Counted from the stretch's first letter, positions 14,928 to 22,813 are shown. The stretch: DNA of 44,758 nt from an uncultured Lachnospiraceae bacterium (GCA_910587095.1 CAJUMJ010000008.1:1-44758), one strand, 5' to 3'. A program made the numbers and translations. The notes: generated from the sequence alone by a model not told the origin.

Positions 14928-15995
14928 TCAGGAGGCGGATTCCGATATGGACAGCTCCCGCAGCTTTCTCACGGCAGGTTCATAGTCGCCGCATTTTTTG
15001 TAGTAAATCCGTGCCTGTTCCAGATCGCCCATGTTCGCATAGAGATCGCCGATCTGGTAATTTGCCCGATAGCTGTTGACGCCTTTTCGGGAGTAGGCGG
15101 ATAAGTTGGTGGCCTTTTTGAATTCCTTCATGGCCTTTTCGTTTTCTCCCCTTTTCATGTAGAGCATTCCCATCAGATAGACGAAATCCGCCCGGTGGGA
15201 GAAAAGATCATACTTTTCCTTTAAAGACATGGCTATATCGTATTTTGCCAGATCCATCAGGCAGTAGCCGTAAGTTTCCGCCATACTCTGGACAAAGTCG
15301 GAATTGGGGTCGGCGTTTAAGTCAAGCCCGAGTTTGTAATAGTGGGCGGCCTTTTCCATGTCGTTTAAGGAGATATAATTTTGGCCAAGCTGGAAATAGA
15401 GATAAGGGCTTGGGCCTTTCAGCGACAGATCGTGCAAAAGCATCTCCAGATTTCTCGTAGCGCGCATACGTTTGTCGGATTCGCCCACATACCCTTCGTG
15501 GTAAAAGGTGAGAGGGATGGGAAAAGAATCCGGCTCCCTGCCTTTGAGAGTACGCACCTGTTCATGTATGCTGCCTTCGTAGTGACAGTAATTTTTGTTA
15601 AACAGCCTGCCGATGCGCTCCGACATGATGGAACGGGAACCCTGTACCGTATAGGGATTATTGCGGGTGATCATCCCCACGGACTCGCGCCTGCCGGAGA
15701 GGGATTCTTCGAGCTGCGCAAGGTTTACATTTTCGAGATATTCGTCGCAGTCCGCGATCAGTACCCAATCGTTGGCTGCCTGCTGGATGGAAAAATTTCT
15801 TGCGCTGCTGAAATTTTCGCACCAGGCGAAATGAAAAACTTTGTCGGCATACTTGTGGGCGATCTCCACCGTCCGGTCAACGGAGCCTGTATCTACCACT
15901 ATGATTTCAAAGCGGCAGGGGCGAAGGCGCTTCAGGCATTCCTCAATGTGATTATCTTCGTTTTTGGCAATCATGCACACAGAAACGGGTAACAT
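14928..15995 (-). CDS. GT2 glycosyltransferase with TPR tail, paralogue 2
   Basis: First gene of the minus-strand pair. It has the same architecture as its neighbour: SVCMIAKNEDNHIEECLKRL, VVDTGSVDRTVEI, ADCDEYLE, the acceptor-side motif GSIHEQVR (GAIHEQLE in the sister), then TPR helices ending in YYKKCGDYEPA. ATG 15995 is preceded by AAAGAGGTG. The pair looks like a tandem duplication that has since diverged, possibly for two acceptors. Glf two genes away could supply UDP-galactofuranose, but no direct link is visible. Confidence 0.9.
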   Translation of the reverse strand: MLPVSVCMIAKNEDNHIEECLKRLRPCRFEIIVVDTGSVDRTVEIAHKYADKVFHFAWCENFSSARNFSIQQAANDWVLIADCDEYLENVNLAQLEESLSGRRESVGMITRNNPYTVQGSRSIMSERIGRLFNKNYCHYEGSIHEQVRTLKGREPDSFPIPLTFYHEGYVGESDKRMRATRNLEMLLHDLSLKGPSPYLYFQLGQNYISLNDMEKAAHYYKLGLDLNADPNSDFVQSMAETYGYCLMDLAKYDIAMSLKEKYDLFSHRADFVYLMGMLYMKRGENEKAMKEFKKATNLSAYSRKGVNSYRANYQIGDLYANMGDLEQARIYYKKCGDYEPAVRKLRELSISESAS

Positions 15996-16032
15996 TCTAA
16001 CACCTCTTTTGTAATTCTTGTAGTTTACCTTT

Positions 16033-16061
16033 ATTTTAACACCATATTTCTATTGCGACAA
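16033..16061 (-). promoter_or_regulatory. Promoter of the glycosyltransferase pair
   Basis: On the minus strand, TTGTCG (16061-16056), 17 bases, TAAAAT (16038-16033), about 38 bases before the start codon. Confidence 0.6.
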
Positions 16062-16133
16062 TACGGTTTTTAGCGGCCGATATCGTTTACATTGTAATTT
16101 TTGTACAATATGCTCAAAAAAAATAGAGATAGG

Positions 16134-16162
16134 TTGACAATATCGACGATATCCCGTTTAAA
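16134..16162 (+). promoter_or_regulatory. Candidate regulated promoter with palindrome in the spacer
   Basis: TTGACA (16134-16139), 17 bases, TTTAAA (16157-16162). The spacer holds ATATCGACGATAT (16140-16152), a perfect inverted repeat around a central A. Another ATATCG lies at 16080-16085. A second possible start signal is an extended -10, TGTTATACT, at 16198-16206. Confidence 0.4.
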
Positions 16163-16271
16163 GATCTTGTTTACTGCTTCCTTTTTCGTCTAAATTATGT
16201 TATACTATCTCAAGCGGAGAGGAACAGACTTCTTCTCATCAAGAAAAGAGCGTATGATAAGGGGGTCTATT

Positions 16272-16613
16272 ATGACGAAGGCAGAAATCTTGAAATCAGA
16301 AATCTTAAAACAGCACAAGAGCGTCAGACAGTTTGCGATTGAGATGGCAATACCGTACTCTACGTTGGTAACCGCATTGGATCGTGGCATTGAGGGAATG
16401 GCATACGGGACAGTGATCCGAATGTGTGATAAGCTTAATCTGAATCCGGTGGATTTTTCACCCATCAACCAGAAGAGTCTGTTGGGCGGAAAGATTATGG
16501 AAAACCGTGTGATGCAGTACTATGTTAAGCTGAATAAGACAGGCCGTAAGAAGGCCCTTGAGCTGATGGAGGATTACGCCCAGCTGGATAAGTACAAGGC
16601 AGTGGAGGAATAG
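16272..16613 (+). CDS. Small XRE/C1-type helix-turn-helix protein
   Basis: The 113-residue protein has a Cro/C1-like HTH in its first ~60 residues (SVRQFAIEMAIPYSTLVTALDRG...GTVIRMCDKLNLNPVDF). Its short tail, YYVKLNKTGRKKALELMEDYAQLDKY, is typical of small XRE regulators in Clostridia. The start is ATG 16272 after AAGGGGG. The gene is 27 bases upstream of glf and probably cotranscribed with it. The palindrome in the candidate promoter is a possible autoregulatory operator (inference). Confidence 0.8.
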   Translation: MTKAEILKSEILKQHKSVRQFAIEMAIPYSTLVTALDRGIEGMAYGTVIRMCDKLNLNPVDFSPINQKSLLGGKIMENRVMQYYVKLNKTGRKKALELMEDYAQLDKYKAVEE

Positions 16614-16640
16614 GGGAACTGTTCTGACATGGAGGGAAAA

Positions 16641-17786
16641 ATGAATTATGATTATTTGATCGTGGGCGCAGGGCTGTATGGCTCTGTGTTCGCTCACGAG
16701 ATGCACGGACGAGGCCGGCGGGTGCTCCTGATTGACAGGAGGGAGCATGTTGCCGGCAATATTTATACCGAAGATGTGGAGGGTATACACGTGCACCGCT
16801 ATGGGGCGCACATATTTCACACGTCCGACAAAAAAATATGGGATTATGTAAACCAATTTGCAAAGTTCAACCATTATATCAATTCGCCGGTGGCCCGTTA
16901 CCGGGAGGAGCTGTACAATCTTCCCTTTAACATGAACACTTTCAACAGGATGTGGGGCGTGGTGACGCCGGCGGAGGCGAAAGCGAAGATCGAGGAGCAG
17001 ATCGGGCAGCTTCACATTGGAGAGCCGAAAAATCTGGAGGAGCAGGCTCTCTCCCTGGTAGGACCGGATGTGTATGAGAAGCTGGTGAAGGGATACACCG
17101 AAAAACAGTGGGGCCGGGCTTGCAGCGAACTGCCCGCTTTCATCATCAGGAGGCTGCCGCTTCGGTTTACCTACGATAACAATTATTTCAGCGATCCTTA
17201 TCAGGGGATTCCTATGGGCGGTTACACGGCTATGGTGGAGAAAATGCTGCGGGGCATCGAGGTGAAAACGGGCGTGTCCTACAGGGAGTTTGTACAGGAA
17301 GAGCAAGGCGGCGGGGGCATTGTGACGGATCATGAGGGAAACACCTATGGGAAGGTAGTCTATACGGGAATGCTCGACGAGTACTTTGACTTTTCGCTCG
17401 GACATCTGGAGTACCGTTCCCTCCGGTTTGAGACAAAGACGATTCCGGACTGTGACAATTATCAGGGCAATGCCGTGGTGAATTACACGGAGAGGGAGAT
17501 TCCCTATACGAGGGTGATCGAGCACAAGCACTTTGAGTTCGGGACTCAGCCCGTTACAGTTATCACGAGGGAGTATCCTGCGGTCTGGAAGGAAGGAGAG
17601 GAGCCGTACTATCCCGTAAACGACGAGAAAAACGACGCCCTTTTGGGACGGTATCTGAAACTTGCCAGGGAAAAAAGCCATGTGATTTTTGGCGGGCGGC
17701 TTGGACAGTACAAATATTACGATATGGATAAGGTGATTGCCCAGGCGCTGGAGGCGGTTTCCAGGGAACTGGAAGGTAACGGTTAG
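16641..17786 (+). CDS. glf: UDP-galactopyranose mutase
   Basis: FAD enzyme that interconverts UDP-galactopyranose and UDP-galactofuranose for cell-surface galactofuran. The 381-residue protein shows the FAD dinucleotide motif VGAGLYGSVFA near residue 8, the ERR-like DRREHVAGNIYTED segment, YGAHIFHTSDKKIW (the conserved substrate-loop HxFHT), KGYTEKQWG, and the late GRLGQYKYYDMDKVI block. ATG 16641 has GGAGGG upstream and is preferred over ATG 16629. It follows the small HTH gene. Galactofuranosyltransferases are not in the window, so the glycan it serves is unknown. Confidence 0.95.
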   Translation: MNYDYLIVGAGLYGSVFAHEMHGRGRRVLLIDRREHVAGNIYTEDVEGIHVHRYGAHIFHTSDKKIWDYVNQFAKFNHYINSPVARYREELYNLPFNMNTFNRMWGVVTPAEAKAKIEEQIGQLHIGEPKNLEEQALSLVGPDVYEKLVKGYTEKQWGRACSELPAFIIRRLPLRFTYDNNYFSDPYQGIPMGGYTAMVEKMLRGIEVKTGVSYREFVQEEQGGGGIVTDHEGNTYGKVVYTGMLDEYFDFSLGHLEYRSLRFETKTIPDCDNYQGNAVVNYTEREIPYTRVIEHKHFEFGTQPVTVITREYPAVWKEGEEPYYPVNDEKNDALLGRYLKLAREKSHVIFGGRLGQYKYYDMDKVIAQALEAVSRELEGNG

Positions 17787-17812
17787 CGGCAGGAGAGCAT
17801 TTTGTGTGCATT

Positions 17813-17863
17813 GTGGTTACTTCGTAACCACGGTGACAGTGAAGCCGAAGGCTGAACTGTTAC
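17813..17863. other. Two adjacent hairpins after glf
   Basis: GTGGTTAC-TTC-GTAACCAC (17813-17831) is followed at once by GTGACAGT...ACTGTTAC (17833-17863), which encloses AGCC-GAA-GGCT. There is no T tract, so these are weak as terminators. They may form the 3' end of the glf transcript or a palindromic repeat. Confidence 0.5.
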
Positions 17864-17883
17864 GCCGGGTGAGCAAAAAATAC

Positions 17884-17922
17884 AGGCAGAGGCTTGACAA
17901 GAGGAGAGTCTCTGCCTATAAT
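17884..17922 (+). promoter_or_regulatory. Consensus promoter flanked by an inverted repeat, upstream of the carboxyltransferase
   Basis: TTGACA (17894-17899), 17 bases, TATAAT (17917-17922): a perfect consensus. AGGCAGAG (17884-17891) and CTCTGCCT (17910-17917) form an 8-bp inverted repeat whose arms flank the -35 and touch the -10, a likely repressor operator. Confidence 0.75.
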
Positions 17923-18039
17923 ACATTTTGATAGTTTGAATATCAAAGTATTTTGGAGCAGCAGAGCCGGAAGGAAAATAAGGAGCATTGCGAGGCGGCT
18001 GATCCGGTACGACAAAGATATATATGATGGAGGCGCGCT

Positions 18040-19656
18040 ATGAATTGGGATGAGGCGAACAAGGAACTGGACAGAAGAAGAGAGAGAGCTTTGCTCGGCG
18101 GCGGCCCGAACAGAATCGATAAGCAGCACGCGGCCGGGAAGCTGACAGCCAGGGAGCGGATTGAGATACTGCTTGATCCGGGTACGTTCGTGGAAGTGGA
18201 CGGTTTTTTGGAGTCCCGTATCGACGATTTCGACCTGGATAAGAGACGTGTGCCCGGAGACGGCGTGGTGACGGGCTACGGGGAGATCGACGGCCGCCAG
18301 GTATTTGTCGCCAGTGAGGACTTTACGGTGATCGGCGGCACGCTTGGAGAGTACCACTCTTTTAAGATATGCCGGATCCAGGATATGGCGATGGAGATGA
18401 AGTCGCCCCTGATCTGCATCAATGACAGCGGCGGCGCGAGAATCGAGGAGGGCATTTCCTCGCTAAGCGGCTACAGCGGCATGTTTTTGCGCCACACGAA
18501 AGCCTCGGGGGTGATCCCGCAGATAGCGGTGATTCTCGGGCCATGCTCGGGAGGCGCCTGCTATGCGCCTGCCATCTGCGATTATATATTTATGGTGAAG
18601 GATATCTCAAAGATGTTTATCACCGGGCCGAACGTGGTGAAGACTGTCATCAATGAGGAAGTGTCAGTGGAGGAGCTGGGCGGCGCGAAGGTGCACGCGA
18701 AAAAAAGCGGTGTGGCGCACTTTACTTACGATACGGAGAACGAGTGTCTGATGGGCGTGCGAAAGCTTCTGTCCTATCTGCCGAGCAACTGGACACAGAA
18801 GCCGCCTGTTGTGAACACGGCTGAGAGACTGAGCATTCCGTCCAGAGTAGGGAAGGTGTTTGGCCGGGGAGAAGCGGCGAAAGCGGAGAGCGCTATCCGG
18901 GCGAAAGCCGCAAAACTGCAGGATATCGTGCCCGACAATTCCCGCCATGCCTACGATGTGAAAGAGGTCATTGACTGCATCGTGGACGAGGGAAGTTTTT
19001 TTGAGGTGCAGAGAGAATTTGCCACCAACGCGGTGGTTGGGTGGTGCCGCATGGAGGGCAAGGTCGTCGGTATCGTGGCCAATCAGCCAAACTCCATGGG
19101 CGGGTCGCTGGATTACCATGCGTCCGACAAAATAGCGCGGTTTATCCGCTTTTGCGACTGCTTTAATATTCCGCTTGTCACCCTGATCGACGTTCCCGCG
19201 TTTTTGCCGGGAACGGAGCAGGAGCATAACGGCATAATCCGCCACGGGGCAAAGATACTGTACGCTTACTCCGAGGCCACCGTACCCAAAATCTCCCTGA
19301 TCATGAGAAAAGCGTACGGCGGCGCGTATATCGCTATGAATTCCAAAGAGATGGGAGCGGATATTGTGTATGCCTGGCCAATCGCGGAGATCGCGGTGAT
19401 GGGAGCGGACGGCGCCGTCAACATCGCGTTCAAGAGAAAGATCAAGGCGGCAGCCAATCCCGAGGTCATGCGCGCACAGTGCAAGAAGGAGTACGAGGAC
19501 AGATTTTTAAATCCCTATGTGGCAGCCGCGAGAGGCTACGTCAACGAGGTCATCAAACCCGAAGAGACAAGGACGGCCCTCATCAAAGCCCTGCGTGGCC
19601 TCAAAAATAAACAAACCGAGAACCCCAAGAAGAAACACGGAAACATACCGTTATAG
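18040..19656 (+). CDS. Biotin-dependent acyl-CoA carboxyltransferase subunit
   Basis: Carboxyltransferase (beta) subunit of the propionyl-/methylmalonyl-/acetyl-CoA carboxylase family. It moves CO2 between biotin and an acyl-CoA. At 538 residues it has both crotonase-like halves. First-half motifs are NDSGGARIEEGISSLSGY and GPCSGGACYAPAICD. Second-half motifs are IDVPAFLPGTEQE, RKAYGGAYIAMNSKEMGAD and ADGAVNIAFKR. ATG 18040 is preceded by GGAGG. No biotin carboxylase, biotin carrier or membrane decarboxylase subunit is adjacent, so it must act with partners encoded elsewhere. Whether it carboxylates or decarboxylates cannot be told. It has a dedicated consensus promoter and a strong hairpin terminator. 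Confidence 0.92.
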   Translation: MNWDEANKELDRRRERALLGGGPNRIDKQHAAGKLTARERIEILLDPGTFVEVDGFLESRIDDFDLDKRRVPGDGVVTGYGEIDGRQVFVASEDFTVIGGTLGEYHSFKICRIQDMAMEMKSPLICINDSGGARIEEGISSLSGYSGMFLRHTKASGVIPQIAVILGPCSGGACYAPAICDYIFMVKDISKMFITGPNVVKTVINEEVSVEELGGAKVHAKKSGVAHFTYDTENECLMGVRKLLSYLPSNWTQKPPVVNTAERLSIPSRVGKVFGRGEAAKAESAIRAKAAKLQDIVPDNSRHAYDVKEVIDCIVDEGSFFEVQREFATNAVVGWCRMEGKVVGIVANQPNSMGGSLDYHASDKIARFIRFCDCFNIPLVTLIDVPAFLPGTEQEHNGIIRHGAKILYAYSEATVPKISLIMRKAYGGAYIAMNSKEMGADIVYAWPIAEIAVMGADGAVNIAFKRKIKAAANPEVMRAQCKKEYEDRFLNPYVAAARGYVNEVIKPEETRTALIKALRGLKNKQTENPKKKHGNIPL

Positions 19657-19662
19657 CCGGAA

Positions 19663-19699
19663 GGAAAAACAAGCGGCGCAAAGCGCCATTTGTTTTTCC
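19663..19699 (+). terminator. Terminator hairpin after the carboxyltransferase
   Basis: GGAAAAACAA (19663-19672) pairs with TTGTTTTTCC (19690-19699) around an inner GGCGC-AAA-GCGCC hairpin. Confidence 0.8.
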
Positions 19700-19713
19700 T
19701 CGGCGACGGTAAC

Positions 19714-19995
19714 GAGCAAACGTCCGTCGGAAGACGGACAGGGAGCGCGAAAGCGCGGGTTTGCGAGTCTACACCCTCGGCAAAGCCAGGAGCAAACGTC
19801 CGTCGGAAGACGGACGGGGAGCGCGAAAGCGCGAGTTTGCGAGTCTACACCCCCGGCAAAGCCAGGAGCAAACGTCCGTCGGAAGACGGACAGGGAGCGC
19901 GAAAGCGCGGGTTTGCGAGTCTACACCCCCGGCAAAGCCAGGAGCAAACGTCCGTCGAAAGACGGACAGGGAGCGCTGAAAGCGCGGGTTTGCGG
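19714..19995. repeat. Tandem array of four 76-bp structured repeats
   Basis: Units begin at 19714, 19790, 19866 and 19942 (exact period 76) and are almost identical. Each carries outer arms GCAAAC and GTTTGC. Inside are hairpin GTCCGTC-GGAA-GACGGAC and hairpin GCGC-GAAA-GCGC, followed by a ~25-base linker with GGCAAAGCC. In the fourth copy the first loop is GAAA and a T is inserted in the second stem, so both first-loop versions fit the GNRA type. The period is not a multiple of three, so no reading frame repeats; it is not coding. Confidence 0.9.
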
Positions 19996-20004
19996 ACTTG
20001 CGTA

Positions 20005-20053
20005 TAAAAATAACGCGGCAGGCCATGTAACTAACCTGTCGCGTTATTATTTT
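20005..20053. terminator. Bidirectional terminator
   Basis: AATAACGCGGCAGG (20009-20022) pairs with CCTGTCGCGTTATT (20035-20048), with an A tract to the left and a T tract to the right. It can serve the minus-strand FliD-like gene and any transcript from the repeat array. Confidence 0.85.
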
Positions 20054-20062
20054 TCGTATATT

Positions 20063-21379
20063 CTAACAATAGCTGTTAAACATCATACCGCTGTACGCGC
20101 TCGTGATATAGGGACTTGCAAAGTTCTTTCCGGGATTCTTGTAGGCCACGATCACGTTATTGACATACTCCATCGGATTCAGGGAAACCTGGTTTGTCTT
20201 GCGAAGCACCGAGTTCGTGAAGCCTTTCATGGAAGAGAAAGCCTCCTTTGCGCCCTCGCTGGTTGCCTTCTGGCGCAGTACGTTATTGTCCACTTCAAGG
20301 GTGCCGTCCAGATTCAGATTCAATCCTGCCGTGGTCAGACCTCTCGCGTAAACCCTCGCGACACTGCTCATTTCGTGGAAAAGGCGGTCGCTCTTTGGCT
20401 GCTCGGTACTGTACTCGGAGACGGCTTTCAGGAAAGAGTTATAACCTCTCACCAGAGTGTTGATATTCTCGGCCAGGGATTCCACGTCTGTCTTGATACC
20501 GATGGAAGCCGTCTCCCCTTCTTCGCCGCTCACCCCGTTGAACTGCAGCTCGTAAATGTGGTCGAGGGTGTAGTGGTTGGAGGTGGAGGAATACTCTTCG
20601 CCGTCTACTAAAAAAGAAGCGTTGGTGGCCGGTGAGGCGATATAATCCAGTCCAAGATAGTTCACTACGCCGGCAGCCTTACTGGTGCGCTGGTCGGAGA
20701 TGGCAAACTGGACTTTTTTTCCGTCCTTAAGTCCTGTGGCGTCGGACTCCATGCGCAAAGCGGAGTTGCCGTCCTCGTCGGTGACGACCTGGGCGGACAT
20801 GCCGATATTCGCGTTGGTGATCAGGCGAGCCAGACGCGACTGTACGTCTTTGTTTGAGTCGCTTCCCTTGATGCTGAACTGGAATTCATAGTTCAGATCT
20901 TCTATTCCAACGTCGAAAGAGTATGTGTTGGGGGGAAGAGCGGCAGGATCATCTGCGGGAAGAAAATTTCCGAGATTTACCTGCGGGGAAGCCAGATGCC
21001 GTACTTCCAGCTCGTAGGAAGGAAAGTCAGTATCCGGTTTTCTGGAACCCACATATTTTGCGGAAGCGATATCCTCGTTGCTGGAATACGCCACCTTCTT
21101 GTGCAGCATTTCTTCCTCGCCGAGGCCGCCAAGAGAAGCGATCGTGTTTCGGAGTTCTCTGGCATTTTCCTTAATGCCGATGGCGAACTGTTGGGATTTC
21201 TTGCTGGTGTCCAGAATGAACAGGGGCGCTTCCTTGTTCATTTTGACAATAGAATTGTACACGCCGCGAAGCTCGCTCTTCTTATGAGTGTCATAAGGCG
21301 TGCTCGACTTTGGCGCATAGGCAGGCGTATAGAAATTGTAGATATTTAACGTGTTGTTGTTAATCGTGTTGTAAGCCAT
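20063..21379 (-). CDS. FliD-like (flagellar hook-associated protein 2-like) protein
   Basis: The 438-residue protein has a region resembling the FliD N-terminal domain (SYELEVRHLASPQVNLGNFL..., then INNANIG-type text NANIGMSAQVVTDEDGNSAL). Its C-terminal half resembles FliD_C: DVESLAENINTLVRGYNSFLKAV, a DRLFHEMSSVARVYARG segment and LNLNLDGTLEVDNNVLRQ. The first ~130 residues (MAYNTINNNTLNIYNFYTP...) are not FliD-like. ATG 21379 follows AAAGGAGGGGC and is chosen over an upstream in-frame ATG. FliD caps the flagellar filament, but no flagellar gene is nearby, so this may be a surface protein sharing the fold. It is transcribed alone, away from rpmG. Confidence 0.7.
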   Translation of the reverse strand: MAYNTINNNTLNIYNFYTPAYAPKSSTPYDTHKKSELRGVYNSIVKMNKEAPLFILDTSKKSQQFAIGIKENARELRNTIASLGGLGEEEMLHKKVAYSSNEDIASAKYVGSRKPDTDFPSYELEVRHLASPQVNLGNFLPADDPAALPPNTYSFDVGIEDLNYEFQFSIKGSDSNKDVQSRLARLITNANIGMSAQVVTDEDGNSALRMESDATGLKDGKKVQFAISDQRTSKAAGVVNYLGLDYIASPATNASFLVDGEEYSSTSNHYTLDHIYELQFNGVSGEEGETASIGIKTDVESLAENINTLVRGYNSFLKAVSEYSTEQPKSDRLFHEMSSVARVYARGLTTAGLNLNLDGTLEVDNNVLRQKATSEGAKEAFSSMKGFTNSVLRKTNQVSLNPMEYVNNVIVAYKNPGKNFASPYITSAYSGMMFNSYC

Positions 21380-21704
21380 AAGCCCCTCCTTTCTTCCATG
21401 AAATCCTAAGAGATACCTTCTGTGGCCATCCATAGCCTGCAAGATATCTTAATGGGCATTTCTACAATTATAAAACATATAAAACAGGCAAAAATACAGA
21501 TGTGCGCAACACTGCCGTAACAGTCATCTGCATGAAGAGATAATTATAAAATAATTATAAACATTATACCATTTTTTCCGCAAAAAAAGCAAGTATTTGC
21601 GGCTTTTACAGCCCGCTCAATTTATATATCGTATGATTACCATATTTTATAAAGAGGAGTTATAAAAAAAGTGAAGTTTTCAGGGAAAAAATAGCGAAAA
21701 GCAG
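21380..21704. other. AT-rich divergent intergenic region
   Basis: No gene is visible between the FliD-like gene and rpmG. It holds a hairpin, CCGCAAA/TTTGCGG (21578-21602), and several A/T-rich blocks that may hold the minus-strand promoter, but I find no convincing -35/-10 pair for it. Confidence 0.5.
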
Positions 21705-21733
21705 TTGACGAACAGCCCTCCTTATGATATATT
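21705..21733 (+). promoter_or_regulatory. Promoter of the rpmG-secE-nusG unit
   Basis: TTGACG (21705-21710), 17 bases, TATATT (21728-21733); about 92 bases before rpmG. Confidence 0.7.
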
Positions 21734-21824
21734 GTGTGAACGAGATAAGATTCAGGTCTTTTTTTTATGCTCAAAAAATGAGAGATATGAAACAACGAAT
21801 CGTAATACAGGTGGAGGTGTTAAG

Positions 21825-21974
21825 ATGCGCACAAGAATCACATTGGCATGTACGGAATGCAAACAGCGTAACTACAATACGACGAAGGACAAAAAGACAC
21901 ATCCGGACAGGATGGAGACAAAGAAGTATTGCAGATTCTGCAAGAAACATACCCTGCATAAGGAGACGAAGTAA
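21825..21974 (+). CDS. rpmG: 50S ribosomal protein L33
   Basis: Small 49-residue ribosomal protein starting MRTRITLACTECKQRNYNTT. It has two CxxC pairs (CTEC, CRFC), so it is the zinc-binding form of L33. ATG 21825 has GGAGGTG upstream. It is the first gene of the secE-nusG cluster, the standard place in Clostridia. Bacteria often carry a second, cysteine-free L33 for zinc starvation; none is seen here. Confidence 0.95.
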   Translation: MRTRITLACTECKQRNYNTTKDKKTHPDRMETKKYCRFCKKHTLHKETK

Positions 21975-22003
21975 TCGGGCGTCATAAAGAAGGAGAATGG
22001 ATT

Positions 22004-22216
22004 ATGGCAGATTCAGCAAAGACAGAGAAGAAGGCGGCTAAGTTCCTCGACGGCGTGAAAGCCGAGTTTAAAAAGATCAGTTGGCCGGACAAGGATTCCC
22101 TCCTGAAACAGTCCGTTGCGGTTGTAGTTATTTCCCTGGTGGTGGGAGCGGTCATTGCAGTGCTCGATTTTGGCCTGCAATATGGCGTGGATTTCATTAC
22201 CACGTTGAAGTTCTAG
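22004..22216 (+). CDS. secE: Preprotein translocase subunit SecE
   Basis: The 70-residue single-span SecE stabilises SecY in the Sec channel. A short basic cytoplasmic part holds the conserved FLDGVKAEFKKISWPDKDSL amphipathic segment, followed by one membrane helix (VAVVVISLVVGAVIAVLDF). ATG 22004 has AAGGAG upstream. It sits between rpmG and nusG with short gaps, cotranscribed. Confidence 0.95.
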   Translation: MADSAKTEKKAAKFLDGVKAEFKKISWPDKDSLLKQSVAVVVISLVVGAVIAVLDFGLQYGVDFITTLKF

Positions 22217-22258
22217 GACGGTTTCTTAATAGCATATAGCGAGACAGGGAGGGTCTGT

Positions 22259-22777
22259 ATGGCAGAGGCGAATTGGTATGTTGTGCATACTTATTCCGGA
22301 TACGAAAATAAAGTAAAGGCCAACATAGAGAAAACAATTGAGAACAGACATCTGGAGGAGGAAATTCTGGAGGTCAGAGTGCCTATGCAGGATGTTACGG
22401 AGCTGAAAAACGGAGCCCGCAAGACTGTTCAGAAGAAGATGTTTCCCGGATATGTGCTGATCAATATGGTTATGAATGACGACACCTGGTATGTGGTGAG
22501 AAACACCAGGGGCGTGACGGGCTTTGTGGGGCCGGGAAGTAAAGCCGTGCCGCTCACGGAAGCCGAGATGAAGCCTTTGGGAATCAAGGTGGAAAATATG
22601 ACGGTTGACTTTGCGGAGGGCGATACCATTGCGGTGGTGGCAGGCGTCTGGAAAGATACGGTCGGCGTTGTTCAGAGAATTGACTATGGTAAGCAGACGG
22701 CTACCATCAATGTAGATCTGTTTGGCAGAGAGACGCCCGTGGAAATCAGTTTTGCGGAAGTCAGGAGTATGCGTTAG
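22259..22777 (+). CDS. nusG: Transcription elongation/termination factor NusG
   Basis: The 172-residue protein has the NGN domain (WYVVHTYSGYENKVKANIE, then KKMFPGYVLINM and WYVVRNTRGVTGFVG) that binds RNA polymerase. The C-terminal KOW domain (EGDTIAVVAGVWKDTVGVVQRID) contacts ribosomal S10 or Rho. The length is normal. It lies between secE and rplK, the near-universal order, so transcription and early ribosomal operons are linked. The ATG 22259 start follows GGAGGGT. Confidence 0.96.
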   Translation: MAEANWYVVHTYSGYENKVKANIEKTIENRHLEEEILEVRVPMQDVTELKNGARKTVQKKMFPGYVLINMVMNDDTWYVVRNTRGVTGFVGPGSKAVPLTEAEMKPLGIKVENMTVDFAEGDTIAVVAGVWKDTVGVVQRIDYGKQTATINVDLFGRETPVEISFAEVRSMR

Positions 22778-22813
22778 CAGGTATTTACCCGCTTTGGCGG
22801 TGTGGATATAGGT

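Noticed and set aside
19714..19995. CRISPR array
   Set aside because: The period is exact but the supposed spacers (about 25 bases) are also identical between copies, and there are no cas genes. It is a tandem repeat.
19690..20030. Arg/Lys/Gly-rich proteins encoded across the 76-bp array
   Set aside because: The frames are open only because the GC-rich repeat lacks stops. The period is not a multiple of three, so each copy is read in a different frame, and there is no ribosome binding site.
20063..21379. Naming the minus-strand gene fliD outright
   Set aside because: The similarity is partial, the N-terminus is foreign and there is no flagellar context, so only FliD-like is justified.
21640..21825. 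T-box or amino-acid riboswitch before rpmG
   Set aside because: No T-box sequence (TGGNACC-type) and no stable stem followed by a T tract; only a promoter is supported.
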